A stretch of DNA of 9,251 nucleotides, from the NCBI GenBank assembly GCA_964623915.1, contig CAZUVQ010000074.1:1-9251 (forward strand). The letters are read 5' to 3'. Shown piece after piece: positions 1 to 7,953 of this stretch; position 1 is the stretch's first letter, and each line of letters opens with the position of its first letter. The notes below the pieces were generated by a model, which saw only the letters and a list, made by a program, of their open reading frames with translations, was not told the DNA's origin and ran no database searches. The stretch comes from CAZUVQ01 sp964623915. Lineage in GTDB: Bacteria; Bacillota; Clostridia; UMGS1883; UMGS1540. Both the position numbers and the translations under genes were made by a program.

Positions 1-1
1 A

Positions 2-3000
2 AATAACAATTGGATTCGCATGTCAAATCCCGGAATAGCGGGCTCAATAGACGGCACTCATGTAAAGTCATTCGCATTGTTCTCATATGTCTATGCAAAG
101 GAACTGGCAGCCGGAACAAACCTTGATATTACAAATCCCGGCAGTATGGACCCGGACCCAGAAATCGAAACCTCATCACTTATGCCTGTAATGGTTAAAT
201 GGCATATAGACGAACCGATTGTTACAGACCCTGGAATGGATATTATCGCAAGTGACAGTTTTAATAAATACAATTCTTTTGAAGAATTTACAGCAAATTC
301 AGATACAGCAACAACAAACGGTGGCTTTGTTACTTCAAGTACGGACTTTATAACGGGATATGAGGGGCTCGGCAAAGGAAATGCCGTTTCCGTAAATTAT
401 GGTTCAAGTAATGATTTTAATCGCTTAGATTATTACATGGGCTCCGATAATGAAAGGTTGCGTAATGGATTTACGATTATTAAATATGATTATAGACGTG
501 GCAGTGCAAACAATGTCGCTTTTTATGTCGGCAAAGGAAATGATGCAGATTTGGACCAAAACGGTTTTGAGTATCTTTCTTCTGACGAAATATCAGAGCT
601 TTCTCCAAATGACTGGTACCATATAACCTTATGTATTGACCTTGACTGTCAAACATATTCAACAGATATTTCGGACAGCTCGGGGAGTAGTGTCTTTAAC
701 AAATCCGGAAAATATTTATTTGGTGAAATCGGCTTTTTGAGTTGGGAATCACAAACTTCCGGTTCTTTAACGCAGGATAATGCAACGGGGGTTGACAATC
801 TGCTTATAGGTAAAGTAAAATTACCGGTTTTATTTTCTGCGAATATTTCCGGCAATACTATTACGACGAATGCACTGATTAAAAACTATCACAAAAATAT
901 TGAAAAACCCGCAAAAATTATAATTGGTCAATATGATTTTGACAACAGGCTAGTCGACTTATTTTTAAGTGAAAGCATAGCTGTTCCTGCCGAAACGAAA
1001 ACGGCAATGTCTATTGATTATACAAGGAATAAGGCATCGGATGCGGCTTTTGTTCGTGCGTTTTTGTGGAACACTACAAATAACGGCTTAAAGCCGCTTG
1101 CAGACCGAGTTGAAATTGATATGTTACAATTATCCGATGTCAAATTAAGTGGAGTTTCATACATCGAATTTACTCCCGACAAGTATAATTATAGCAATAG
1201 TGATTACGCATCTTATCCGACCTTGACTGCAACGGCGTATAATACAGATGCCTTGGTTACAATAGTTCAGCCGTCTTCATCAAATGGCGGAATAGGTACT
1301 ATTACCGTATCACCTGCCGGCTCAAACAACGGAAAGGTTTATACATTTGCCTTTATACTTTCCGAATATGAGGTAATCCCCGCAATGGTTACAAAAGTTA
1401 AAGACGGAAAAGACGCGATTGTTTCCTTTGTTCACGATGATGGTTCTCCTTATACGACAAATTACCTGAACAGAGAATTTGCAAAGTATAATTTAAATGG
1501 TACTGTGGGTATTATAGGTACTAATGTAGCTACGGAATCACAAGTATCAGATTGGACCAACTTTTTAAACAATTCAAACGGCAGACTTAATTTTGCAAGC
1601 CATAGTTATAATCACCAATACTTCGGTGTTTCGGATGATGCGGAATCGGGAGTGCTATCAAACGGAACGCCCTACAACTATCCTGCCGGTCATATGTCAG
1701 CGGAAATTGCAAACGAGCGCGCAAGAATAAACGGTCTCTTCCCAAATGAGCGCATTCTTGCATTTATTAAACCGGGCGTAACCGCGCCGTTGGGCGTGGC
1801 ACAGGTCAGCGATGCGGCTATGGCTATGATAAAAGAACATTATATCGCTATGAGAAATACGGGTGGTGGTGTTGATACCCTTCCACCAAATGATTATTAC
1901 AGCGTCAAGAGTCTTATGGGAAGGACAACAAACGATTATACATCTGAAAATAGCCATAGCGCAGAGTATTGGAAAGACAATATTGCAGAGGCAATCAATA
2001 ATAAGGGACTTTTGGTATTCTTGTTCCACTCTATCTTGAGTGATGCTGAGGCAAATAACCTTACAACTTCACAAAGCAGAGCTTCCATAATGCTTAAATA
2101 TCTCGGCGAAAAGGTTGCATCGGGCGAGGTTTGGAGTGCAAAATTTGACGAAGTAATGCAGTACACAAAAGAATACAACGCAATTACCAACATTGAAGCA
2201 AGAAATTATGTTGCGGATGGGCGTTTGACAGTTTCAATTTCCGACAGCTTAAGTAAAATCGACACAGACATCATAACCGGAAAATTTGCAGGCCTTGATA
2301 TGTATGACTATCCGCTGACCGCAAAGGTGAAAGTGCCGTATAACTGGGAATATGTTAAGGTTACACAGGATTACCAAAACCGCTTAGAGATTGCAAAAAC
2401 ATTTATTGAAAACGGTATAAGATATGTGTATGCAAATGTTGTACCCGACAAAAAGGCAGCAAATATCAGAGAAGCGACTGCTTCCGATTATGTTGCTTCA
2501 ATTTCATCAGGAGGTGTTGCCGTCAGTGGATTTGACCCTGCGAAATTCCATTATAATATATCGCTTCCTTACGGCACATCATCAGCACCGACTGTAAGTT
2601 GCACAAATTCATCTGCTGCCATTACTCAGGCGACTTTGTCTGACGTCGGCGAAGGCTCTGCCTTTGTAAATCTCGGTGATTTGAAATATGAAATTCATTA
2701 CAGCGTCGCAAAGAGTGGGCCAAAGGTACTATTAAGAATTGATACGTCTGATGATGATAGCAATTATACTGCAACAAAAAATATTGTTGAATATTTGAAC
2801 AGTTTGGGCATTAAAGCAAGTATCAATAATCAGACTGCATATAATGCATTAACGAGTTCTTATGATGTAGAATATTGTTCAAATTTTTCAAGCGATACAT
2901 GCAAATTTGAATTTGATGATACTTATTCATCTGCATCAGGCGATTATATGGTTGATTACAAACAATTTGCCGCGGCGTATAAAGCTGCTTCCGGAAACAG

Positions 3001-3121
3001 TAAACTGCTTATGACAATCCACCCGGAAGACAAGCACGAAAGACTATACTTGATTTTCAAAGACCAGATAAATTTCTTATTAAATAACGGGGCAGAATTC
3101 ATCTCATCATCAGAATACTAA
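2..3121 (+). CDS. Secreted multidomain polysaccharide deacetylase (NodB family), 5' partial
   Basis: This is probably an extracellular enzyme that removes N- or O-acetyl groups from a polysaccharide; the substrate is unknown. The frame is open to the left edge, and the first ATG (position 20) has no ribosome site and no signal peptide after it, so the true start lies upstream. Counting from that ATG: a LamG/concanavalin-like region at about 75-268; an Ig-like domain at about 270-372; a cadherin-like beta-sandwich at about 373-452; a NodB domain at about 465-715; a second cadherin-like domain at about 825-897; and a C-terminal domain at 901-1033. The NodB site looks complete: HDDG (base D473, metal D474), HSYNH (metal H528 and H532), KPG at 584-586 and LFH with H670. 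The C-terminal part has LLRIDTSDDD (904-913) and TIHPEDKH (999-1006) and may be a second, degenerate NodB fold. Stop is TAA. No sortase signal or SLH domain is visible in the part seen. Family call is firm; substrate is not known. Confidence 0.88.
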   Translation, partial: NNNWIRMSNPGIAGSIDGTHVKSFALFSYVYAKELAAGTNLDITNPGSMDPDPEIETSSLMPVMVKWHIDEPIVTDPGMDIIASDSFNKYNSFEEFTANSDTATTNGGFVTSSTDFITGYEGLGKGNAVSVNYGSSNDFNRLDYYMGSDNERLRNGFTIIKYDYRRGSANNVAFYVGKGNDADLDQNGFEYLSSDEISELSPNDWYHITLCIDLDCQTYSTDISDSSGSSVFNKSGKYLFGEIGFLSWESQTSGSLTQDNATGVDNLLIGKVKLPVLFSANISGNTITTNALIKNYHKNIEKPAKIIIGQYDFDNRLVDLFLSESIAVPAETKTAMSIDYTRNKASDAAFVRAFLWNTTNNGLKPLADRVEIDMLQLSDVKLSGVSYIEFTPDKYNYSNSDYASYPTLTATAYNTDALVTIVQPSSSNGGIGTITVSPAGSNNGKVYTFAFILSEYEVIPAMVTKVKDGKDAIVSFVHDDGSPYTTNYLNREFAKYNLNGTVGIIGTNVATESQVSDWTNFLNNSNGRLNFASHSYNHQYFGVSDDAESGVLSNGTPYNYPAGHMSAEIANERARINGLFPNERILAFIKPGVTAPLGVAQVSDAAMAMIKEHYIAMRNTGGGVDTLPPNDYYSVKSLMGRTTNDYTSENSHSAEYWKDNIAEAINNKGLLVFLFHSILSDAEANNLTTSQSRASIMLKYLGEKVASGEVWSAKFDEVMQYTKEYNAITNIEARNYVADGRLTVSISDSLSKIDTDIITGKFAGLDMYDYPLTAKVKVPYNWEYVKVTQDYQNRLEIAKTFIENGIRYVYANVVPDKKAANIREATASDYVASISSGGVAVSGFDPAKFHYNISLPYGTSSAPTVSCTNSSAAITQATLSDVGEGSAFVNLGDLKYEIHYSVAKSGPKVLLRIDTSDDDSNYTATKNIVEYLNSLGIKASINNQTAYNALTSSYDVEYCSNFSSDTCKFEFDDTYSSASGDYMVDYKQFAAAYKAASGNSKLLMTIHPEDKHERLYLIFKDQINFLLNNGAEFISSSEY

Positions 3122-3122
3122 T

Positions 3123-3286
3123 AAATAAAGTGGCTGTAACAAAAGTGTTTCCCTACTGTCAAAATGCACAATAAAACTTTTGGGAAATTCGAAAAAAGCG
3201 TGATTTTAGGCCTTTCTAAGCTTAAAATCACGCTTTTTTTGTGCAATATTTTTCCGAAACCGACTTTTGTTATAGCACCTTTATTT
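3123..3286. mobile_element. MITE-like palindromic element with 24-bp terminal inverted repeats
   Basis: The outer arms 3123-3146 and 3263-3286 are inverted repeats matching at 21 of 24 positions, sharing the core TAACAAAAGT and the outer AAATAAAG. Inside them, TGCACA (3165-3170) pairs with TGTGCA (3240-3245), and a 20-bp stem (3192-3211 with 3220-3239) fills the centre, so the whole 164 bp can fold on itself. There is no room for a transposase. This is the form expected of a MITE or a small repeated palindromic unit. The ends vaguely recall IS1182-type termini, from memory only. No convincing target-site duplication is visible. The left arm begins one base after the deacetylase stop codon. 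Alternative: a purely local terminator structure that is not mobile. Confidence 0.55.
3192..3240. terminator. Bidirectional intrinsic terminator
   Basis: A 20-bp stem (3192-3211 with 3220-3239, one G-T wobble) closes an 8-nt loop. The plus-strand arm ends in a run of seven T (3234-3240), and the other side begins with six A, which read as T on the minus strand. It lies between two convergent genes (the deacetylase on plus, the dipeptidase on minus) and should stop transcripts from both sides. It forms the core of the larger inverted-repeat element. Confidence 0.88.
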
Positions 3287-3309
3287 GTAACCATTAAAAT
3301 TTGGTGGAG

Positions 3310-3321
3310 TATTATATAATA
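3310..3321. repeat. 12-bp perfect AT palindrome in the convergent spacer
   Basis: TATTATATAATA is a perfect palindrome, flanked by GGAG on the left and TCCTC on the right, which extends the symmetry imperfectly. It lies between the terminator element and the dipeptidase 3' end. Being made only of A and T it could arise by chance; no function is assigned. Confidence 0.3.
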
Positions 3322-3337
3322 TCCTCTTTAATATTCG

Positions 3338-3361
3338 CTCTGCCGTTAAGGTCTGGCAGAG
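3338..3361. other. Short GC-rich hairpin in the dipeptidase 3' region
   Basis: CTCTGCC (3338-3344) and GGCAGAG (3355-3361) form a perfect 7-bp stem around a 10-nt loop. On the plus strand a run of five T (3372-3376) follows after about ten bases, too far for a good terminator. On the minus strand, downstream of the dipeptidase stop, no T run follows. It could act as a 3' mRNA stabiliser or a weak terminator. Confidence 0.4.
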
Positions 3362-3400
3362 TAAATGGCTGTTTTTAACTTGACATTAACATCCATACCC

Positions 3401-4756
3401 TCACAGAATCGCATCAATTTCCATAATCATACAGACAAGAGTTTTAATGCTTTCCAAAAATCCGTCTATATAAATTGCCTCATCCGGTTGATGCACTCCG
3501 CCATGACCTGCCGGAAAATCTAATTTCGGACTATGGCAATACATTACAGTTCCAACTGAGAATGCATTTTTTAGATGCCGTGCGTATGTGCCACCGGAGC
3601 ATTTTTTCCCTTCTGCGGGTTTATCACCACTTACAGCTGCGTAAGCGTTCCTCAACGCAATTGCTATGGGGGTGTCGTCATCATTATTATATCCAGGCGA
3701 AAGGGAAGAAAAGGTGACATTCCACTTACCTGCCGTTTTTCGCTTAACAATTTCCAATATTTTATATCCGTCTACTGAGATTCCGTGTCGGATATCCAAC
3801 GACATACGAAGCTTGCCGTCCACTGTTGTTACAATCCCATTCGTGCAAGTGAGTCTTCCGAACACGCTGTCGGTGTGAGATATGCCAAGCGCTGTGCCAT
3901 AATCATCCGTAAGTATTTCACAAACATTTTCACATATCCTTTTATCAACGTCGGAAAGTCTTTCGTTGTTTTTCATTGTATGTGCAAATTTCTTTAACGC
4001 ATTTTCGGAGCCGTCCGGCCAAGCAGCATGACCGGTGATGCCCTTTGCGCTACATTTAGTTCCATCTGCAAGCACTGCCTCCACTGTATCTAAAATAATG
4101 TTGTAGCATTTGCCACCTTCAACGCTTTTAATAAATTCCATTATTTCGGTACTTTCAAGCATAATTTGCACTCTGCTTTTTTCACCTGAGTAAAAAGGAT
4201 ATTCTCCGTCCGGCACTATTGAAGCATCAGGCATTTTTTCATTTTTAACAAATGCCGATATATCCTCCATACCGTCTTCTTCACATGAACCAACAAAAAA
4301 CAAAAGTCTGTTTGTGAGCGGAAGCTTTAATTCACGAATAATCTTAGCCGCGTAAAGCATCTGAATAATGCCGCTTTTATCGTCATTGCAGCCACGTCCT
4401 ATAAAAAAACCGTCTTTCTCCGTAAGCTCAAACGGATTGCCGTAAAGCCATTCGCCATCTGCTGCCACTACATCGCAGTGTCCGAACAATCCGATTGTTT
4501 TATTGCCTGTTCCGTAATGCGAAACTGAATATTTTCCGTCCAAATCAATTTTGCCCGAAAAGCCTTCCCTTTCAAACAATGAATAAGATACTTGCAAAGC
4601 TTCGAAACAAGCTTTGCCAAAAGGTGCGCCGGGCATTGCTTCTGCGCGTACTGAAGGAATTTTAACCAAATCACGCAAATCCTCGGCTATACTTTGTCGA
4701 TGATTATCTATAAAAGCATTTACCTTTTCCATATCTTCTTTATAACTAAATTTCAT
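3401..4756 (-). CDS. M20 family dipeptidase (PepV/Sapep-like)
   Basis: A cytoplasmic zinc (or manganese) metallopeptidase of 451 residues that should cleave dipeptides or very short peptides with a free N-terminus, close to the usual length of this group (about 450-470). The full M20 set is visible: GHCDVV with metal ligand H93 and catalytic D95; GCNDDKSG with bridging D125; EE at 159-160 (general base and ligand); DGEYP with D183; GHAAWPD with H242 in the dimerisation-lid position; SGGTYAR at 387-393; and VHQPDE with C-terminal ligand H422. The start is supported by AAGGA seven bases upstream of the ATG. No signal peptide is seen. It lies 78 bp downstream of the AraC-type gene on the same strand, so the two may share a transcript; the stop is TGA. 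Its 3' end converges on the bidirectional terminator. Family is near certain. Exact peptide preference is unknown; Ala- or beta-Ala-containing dipeptides would fit the neighbouring alanine dehydrogenase. Confidence 0.93.
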   Translation of the reverse strand: MKFSYKEDMEKVNAFIDNHRQSIAEDLRDLVKIPSVRAEAMPGAPFGKACFEALQVSYSLFEREGFSGKIDLDGKYSVSHYGTGNKTIGLFGHCDVVAADGEWLYGNPFELTEKDGFFIGRGCNDDKSGIIQMLYAAKIIRELKLPLTNRLLFFVGSCEEDGMEDISAFVKNEKMPDASIVPDGEYPFYSGEKSRVQIMLESTEIMEFIKSVEGGKCYNIILDTVEAVLADGTKCSAKGITGHAAWPDGSENALKKFAHTMKNNERLSDVDKRICENVCEILTDDYGTALGISHTDSVFGRLTCTNGIVTTVDGKLRMSLDIRHGISVDGYKILEIVKRKTAGKWNVTFSSLSPGYNNDDDTPIAIALRNAYAAVSGDKPAEGKKCSGGTYARHLKNAFSVGTVMYCHSPKLDFPAGHGGVHQPDEAIYIDGFLESIKTLVCMIMEIDAIL

Positions 4757-4834
4757 TTTAGTTTCCTTTCTATACTTTATATTTTGTTAAAATGTTAATT
4801 ATCTGAATTTTATACATGTTTTTATAATTTGTGA

Positions 4835-5644
4835 TTAATATATCTGAGATGGAAATTCCTTTTTAAGGTTATTAATGTATTCTTTTGGAGTGACGCCGAA
4901 TTCCTTTAAAAACGCACGGTAAAATGTCCTCATGGAATTAAATCCACTCTCAAATGCGCAATATGTAATATTTTTTTGGTTTTCTGATAAAAGAGTTACA
5001 GCTTTTTGCAGCCTTAATAAGGTGAGATACTGATTAAAACCGATTTTAAAGCAGTTTTTGAAGTATCGTGATATATAATATGAGCTATAGCCCAGTGCGC
5101 CTGAAAGGTCATTGAGCGATATTTGATCATGGAAATTACTATCAAGATAAAACAGAATTTTAGATGACAAATCTGCATCTATCGATAGCTGTGTTTTTTC
5201 AAAGTCAATATTTTCAATTATCGCACCTAAAATAACATATATGTAACCTAACATCCGCAGTTCAGATAGTTTTTCATTATTAATTCTGAAAATGCAATCT
5301 TTAATAAGTCCGACAACTTCAGGGTCTGAAATAAACGGATTCGCTACACGTTTACCGCATACAACTTCCTGCAATTTTTCACACATATATGCCGGAATAA
5401 TAAACACGCTCGAACAGGAATGTTCATTCGTCATATACTGATGAGTGTCGTAACTCAAGGAAAGTGCCAATTCTCCCTTACGCAATGTTTTTTTATGGTT
5501 ATTTACTATGATGTCCATTTCGCCGTTTTCAATAAAATATAACTCAATTTGTGAATGGAAATGCGGCAGACATTGGTCATTTTCATATTCCATATAATAG
5601 AGTTTATTATATCTTTCTCTTTCTATTGCAAATTTAGCGTTCAT
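4835..5644 (-). CDS. AraC/XylS family transcriptional regulator
   Basis: A 269-residue DNA-binding regulator with the standard two-part layout. The N-terminal cupin-like sensor (about 23-70) carries an HFH pair (H28, H30), E34 and H68. A helical linker follows. The C-terminal AraC domain has one helix-turn-helix at about 175-199 (ISLNDLSGALGYSSYYISRY) and a second at about 225-256, ending in the typical FGVTPKEY. I chose the ATG at 5644 because a strong GGAGG (5649-5653) sits four bases before it. The in-frame ATG at 5674 would put that ribosome site inside the gene. It is divergent from alanine dehydrogenase, and the dipeptidase follows on the same strand, so it likely controls one or both. 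Its ligand is unknown; an amino acid or sugar is typical of the family. Confidence 0.93.
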   Translation of the reverse strand: MNAKFAIERERYNKLYYMEYENDQCLPHFHSQIELYFIENGEMDIIVNNHKKTLRKGELALSLSYDTHQYMTNEHSCSSVFIIPAYMCEKLQEVVCGKRVANPFISDPEVVGLIKDCIFRINNEKLSELRMLGYIYVILGAIIENIDFEKTQLSIDADLSSKILFYLDSNFHDQISLNDLSGALGYSSYYISRYFKNCFKIGFNQYLTLLRLQKAVTLLSENQKNITYCAFESGFNSMRTFYRAFLKEFGVTPKEYINNLKKEFPSQIY

Positions 5645-5713
5645 ACTTCCTCCATACATAACAAAAAATAGCACTATATTTTAAAAAAATGGCAAGATAC
5701 CAGCAATTATTGG

Positions 5714-5730
5714 TGTTATAATCATTATAA
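5714..5730. promoter_or_regulatory. Palindromic promoter core with a -10 box on each strand
   Basis: TTATAAT-C-ATTATAA (5716-5730) is a perfect inverted repeat with a one-base centre. It gives TATAAT on the plus strand (5717-5722), preceded by TG one base upstream (5714-5715), an extended -10 for the ald-yitT unit. It also gives TATAAT on the minus strand (5729 down to 5724), suited to the AraC gene. No good -35 is seen for either. Because each polymerase footprint would cover the other, the two promoters should exclude each other. An imperfect dyad, ACCA...AATT...TGGT (5699-5714), lies alongside and could be a regulator site. The ald leader would be about 150 nt. Predicted from sequence only. 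Confidence 0.55.
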
Positions 5731-5878
5731 AACAAAAAATATTAAAAGTAAAGAATAATATTTTCTGTTAAAAAAATGGTACGTGCAATAAATTGAATTA
5801 AAGCCATAGAAAGTTTTGCAGAAATTTTTGTTTCTACAAGGGCATATTCATTTTCACGTAGCAGAAATGGAGCTTATA

Positions 5879-6997
5879 ATGATTATCGGAGTACCAAAAG
5901 AAATAAAAAACAACGAATACCGAGTGGCGGTTACACCTGATGCAGCAGCCGAGCTTGTGAGATGCAAAAATACGGTATATGTCCAAAAAGATGCCGGAAT
6001 CGGATGTGGCTTTTCTGACGAGGATTATAAAAAAGTGGGAGCAGAAATATTTTCCGACGCAGATGAAGTGTTTGGAAAATCAGAAATGATTTATAAGGTT
6101 AAGGAAATACTCCCTGATGAGTATAAATACATGAATGAAGGAAAAATAGTATTTACTTACCTTCATTCAAATGCTCATCCCGATATGAACAAGGTTCTGC
6201 TCGACAGCAAAATTATTGGTATAGCTTATGAGGACATAATTGACGAAAATAAGCAATTTCCGCTTCTTGCTCCAATGAGCGAGATGGCGGGCAAGGGTGG
6301 TTTTCTTGCAGCACTTTATTATTCACAGTCGGTTCACGGCGGACAGGGAACATTACTTGCAAATGTTTGCGGAGTTGAAACACCGAAGGTTACAATTATA
6401 GGTTGCGGCTACTCAGGTATGGGTGCAGCCGAGCTTGCCGCTTCTTTCGGTAACAAGGTCACAATGCTTGATATAAATTATGAAGCAATGGCAAAGGCAA
6501 GAGTGCAGCTTCCGTCAAACGTTGAGTTTTTGTATTCAACACGTGAAAACATTATAAATTGTCTCAAAACTTCCGATGCAGTTATAAACTGTATTTTATG
6601 GCCGAAAACACGCACGGATCATCTAATTTTCAGGGAGGACCTTTCCGTAATGAAAAAAGGTGCTGTTATAATTGATGTTGCATGCGATGATGCCGGAGCG
6701 GTTGAAACTTGTCATTCTACAACACACGACGACCCGATTTATTATGAAGAGGGGATTCTCCACTACTGCGTTGATAATATTCCGTCCGCATTTTCAAGAA
6801 CAGCTTCCATTAAGCTCTCTTCGGCAACTCTGCCATATGCAAAGGAAATTGCAAAAAAAGGTGCGGAAGGTGCCCTTAAATACAATAAAGGTCTTCGCCG
6901 CGGTCTTTCCTTCTGGTATGGCAAACTTACGCTTTTGGAAACTGCTGAAAAATACGGTCAAGAATTTTTCTCACCAGACGATATTTTCGGTGAATAA
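5879..6997 (+). CDS. ald: Alanine dehydrogenase (NAD-dependent), divergent member
   Basis: Catalyses L-alanine + NAD + water to pyruvate + ammonia + NADH in the cytoplasm. It has 372 residues, the usual family length. The start at 5879 gives the classic MIIGVPKEIKNNEYRVA opening with GGAG (5869-5872) six bases before; an in-frame ATG at 5816 would add 21 atypical residues and has no ribosome site. Family substrate and catalytic positions fall exactly in register: R15, K75, H96 and D270, with M133 and N300 also kept. The Rossmann fold holds GCGYSG (175-180) and D198, which suits NAD rather than NADP. Departures from typical Ald: the usual IDQGG becomes CDDAG (269-273), GGVVGT becomes GCGYSG, and the PGAKAP loop becomes PKTRTD (242-247). 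The enzyme may therefore have shifted kinetics or use another small amino acid. It is followed three bases later by the yitT-type gene. Confidence 0.9.
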   Translation: MIIGVPKEIKNNEYRVAVTPDAAAELVRCKNTVYVQKDAGIGCGFSDEDYKKVGAEIFSDADEVFGKSEMIYKVKEILPDEYKYMNEGKIVFTYLHSNAHPDMNKVLLDSKIIGIAYEDIIDENKQFPLLAPMSEMAGKGGFLAALYYSQSVHGGQGTLLANVCGVETPKVTIIGCGYSGMGAAELAASFGNKVTMLDINYEAMAKARVQLPSNVEFLYSTRENIINCLKTSDAVINCILWPKTRTDHLIFREDLSVMKKGAVIIDVACDDAGAVETCHSTTHDDPIYYEEGILHYCVDNIPSAFSRTASIKLSSATLPYAKEIAKKGAEGALKYNKGLRRGLSFWYGKLTLLETAEKYGQEFFSPDDIFGE

Positions 6998-7000
6998 AGT

Positions 7001-7837
7001 ATGAAAAGAGTATTCTTTGACTATCTGTATATTACTATTGGATCGCTTATCCTCGCTTTCGGGATAAACATTTTCCTTGTACCCTATAAAATTTCAACCG
7101 GCGGAGTCAGTGGAGCAGCAACCATAATTTTTTATGTATTCAGAATGCCGATGTCGGTAACAACACTGGTTTTAAACTTGATACTTTTTGTCATTGGATA
7201 TAAAACTCTGTCAAAGTCATCAATAATAAAAACTCTTGTCGGAATTGTATTTTTATCTGTCTTTTTGCAGTTAACTTCCTACATTAGCTGCTATTCTGAC
7301 GATATGATGATTTCTGCTATTTTCGGCGGAGTACTGGTTGGAGTGGGAGTAGGGCTTGTCGTACTTAAAGATGCTTCAACCGGTGGCAGTGATTTTGCAG
7401 CAATAATACTTAATAAAACTATACCGTATATTTCTGTAGCAACTTTTATTCTCATTATCGATACGTTAATTATTCTAACATCCGGAATAGTTTTCAGAGA
7501 TTATACAATAATGTTTTACTCAGTGCTTTCTCTTTATGTCAGTACAAAGGTTACGGATATGATACTTGTCAAGGGAGATTACGCAAAATCGGTGTGTATT
7601 ATTTCTGAAAAAAGCAATGTGATTGCAAAAGAAATTATGGAGACAATTGAGAGGGGCGTTACCGGAATATACAGTAAAGGGCTTTATAATGGAAAAGATG
7701 GGCTTATGCTTTTATGTATAGTAAAGAGTAAAGAGCTTCATATTCTTATGAATATGGTAAAGAAAACAGACAGAGAAGCCTTCGTTATTATTTCCGAGGC
7801 ACGCAAGGTTTTGGGTGAAGGCTTTAAAGAGCATTAA
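7001..7837 (+). CDS. YitT family membrane protein (DUF161 + DUF2179)
   Basis: An integral membrane protein of 278 residues. Hydrophobic segments lie at about 8-28, 35-50, 52-68, 76-95, 103-123, 143-165 and 168-190. Two copies of the family glycine motif are present, GGVSGAA (34-40) and GGSDFAA (128-134), consistent with an internally duplicated membrane domain. The C-terminal cytoplasmic part (about 193-275, starting GDYAKSV) is the DUF2179 domain. The start overlaps no other gene: ATG comes three bases after the ald stop, with GGTGA straddling that stop, so translation is likely coupled. The family is widespread in Bacillota and its transported substrate is not established. Tight pairing with alanine dehydrogenase suggests export or uptake of an amino acid, ammonium or a related compound, but that is inference. 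No terminator is visible after it. Confidence 0.92.
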   Translation: MKRVFFDYLYITIGSLILAFGINIFLVPYKISTGGVSGAATIIFYVFRMPMSVTTLVLNLILFVIGYKTLSKSSIIKTLVGIVFLSVFLQLTSYISCYSDDMMISAIFGGVLVGVGVGLVVLKDASTGGSDFAAIILNKTIPYISVATFILIIDTLIILTSGIVFRDYTIMFYSVLSLYVSTKVTDMILVKGDYAKSVCIISEKSNVIAKEIMETIERGVTGIYSKGLYNGKDGLMLLCIVKSKELHILMNMVKKTDREAFVIISEARKVLGEGFKEH

Positions 7838-7890
7838 TACATATAAATAATGATAAACACTTACCGTTATTAACGTGTCAGAGAGGAAAA

Positions 7891-7941
7891 ATGGCTTTTA
7901 ATGAGTATTTCATAATTTTACCGAATAATGAGAGATATTAA
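7891..7941 (+). pseudogene. 16-codon open frame, probable detached N-terminus
   Basis: ATG with a strong GAGAGG ribosome site five bases upstream opens a 16-residue frame (MAFNEYFIILPNNERY) that ends at TAA. It is in the same frame as the next ORF, and only four codons (GWRR) separate the TAA from that ORF's ATG. It is either the original N-terminus of the following gene, cut off by a nonsense change, or a genuine short leader peptide. The spacer before it (7838-7890) contains only a small inverted repeat, CGTTA-T-TAACG (7865-7875). Confidence 0.4.
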
Positions 7942-7953
7942 GGATGGCGCAGA

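Noticed and set aside
1697..2193. Open frames on the minus strand inside the deacetylase gene
   Set aside because: They are antisense shadows of a strongly coding frame, without ribosome sites or recognisable protein features.
3131..3371. TGGCTGT occurring at both 3131 and 3365 as a possible direct repeat of the element end
   Set aside because: Only seven bases match and the flanks diverge, so chance is sufficient.
3380..3408. TTGACA on the plus strand resembling a -35 box
   Set aside because: No TATAAT-like sequence lies about 17 bases downstream, and only the 3' end of a minus-strand gene follows.
4757..4834. Separate promoter for the dipeptidase between it and the regulator
   Set aside because: Only AT-rich near-matches exist; the best -10 candidate would place the transcript start within the ribosome site. 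Co-transcription with the regulator is simpler.
5645..5674. Upstream ATG for the AraC-type regulator
   Set aside because: It would place the strong GGAGG inside the coding region; the ATG at 5644 directly follows that site.
5816..5878. In-frame upstream ATG that would lengthen alanine dehydrogenase by 21 residues
   Set aside because: No ribosome site precedes it, the added residues do not resemble the family, and the ATG at 5879 has GGAG at proper spacing and the classic N-terminus.
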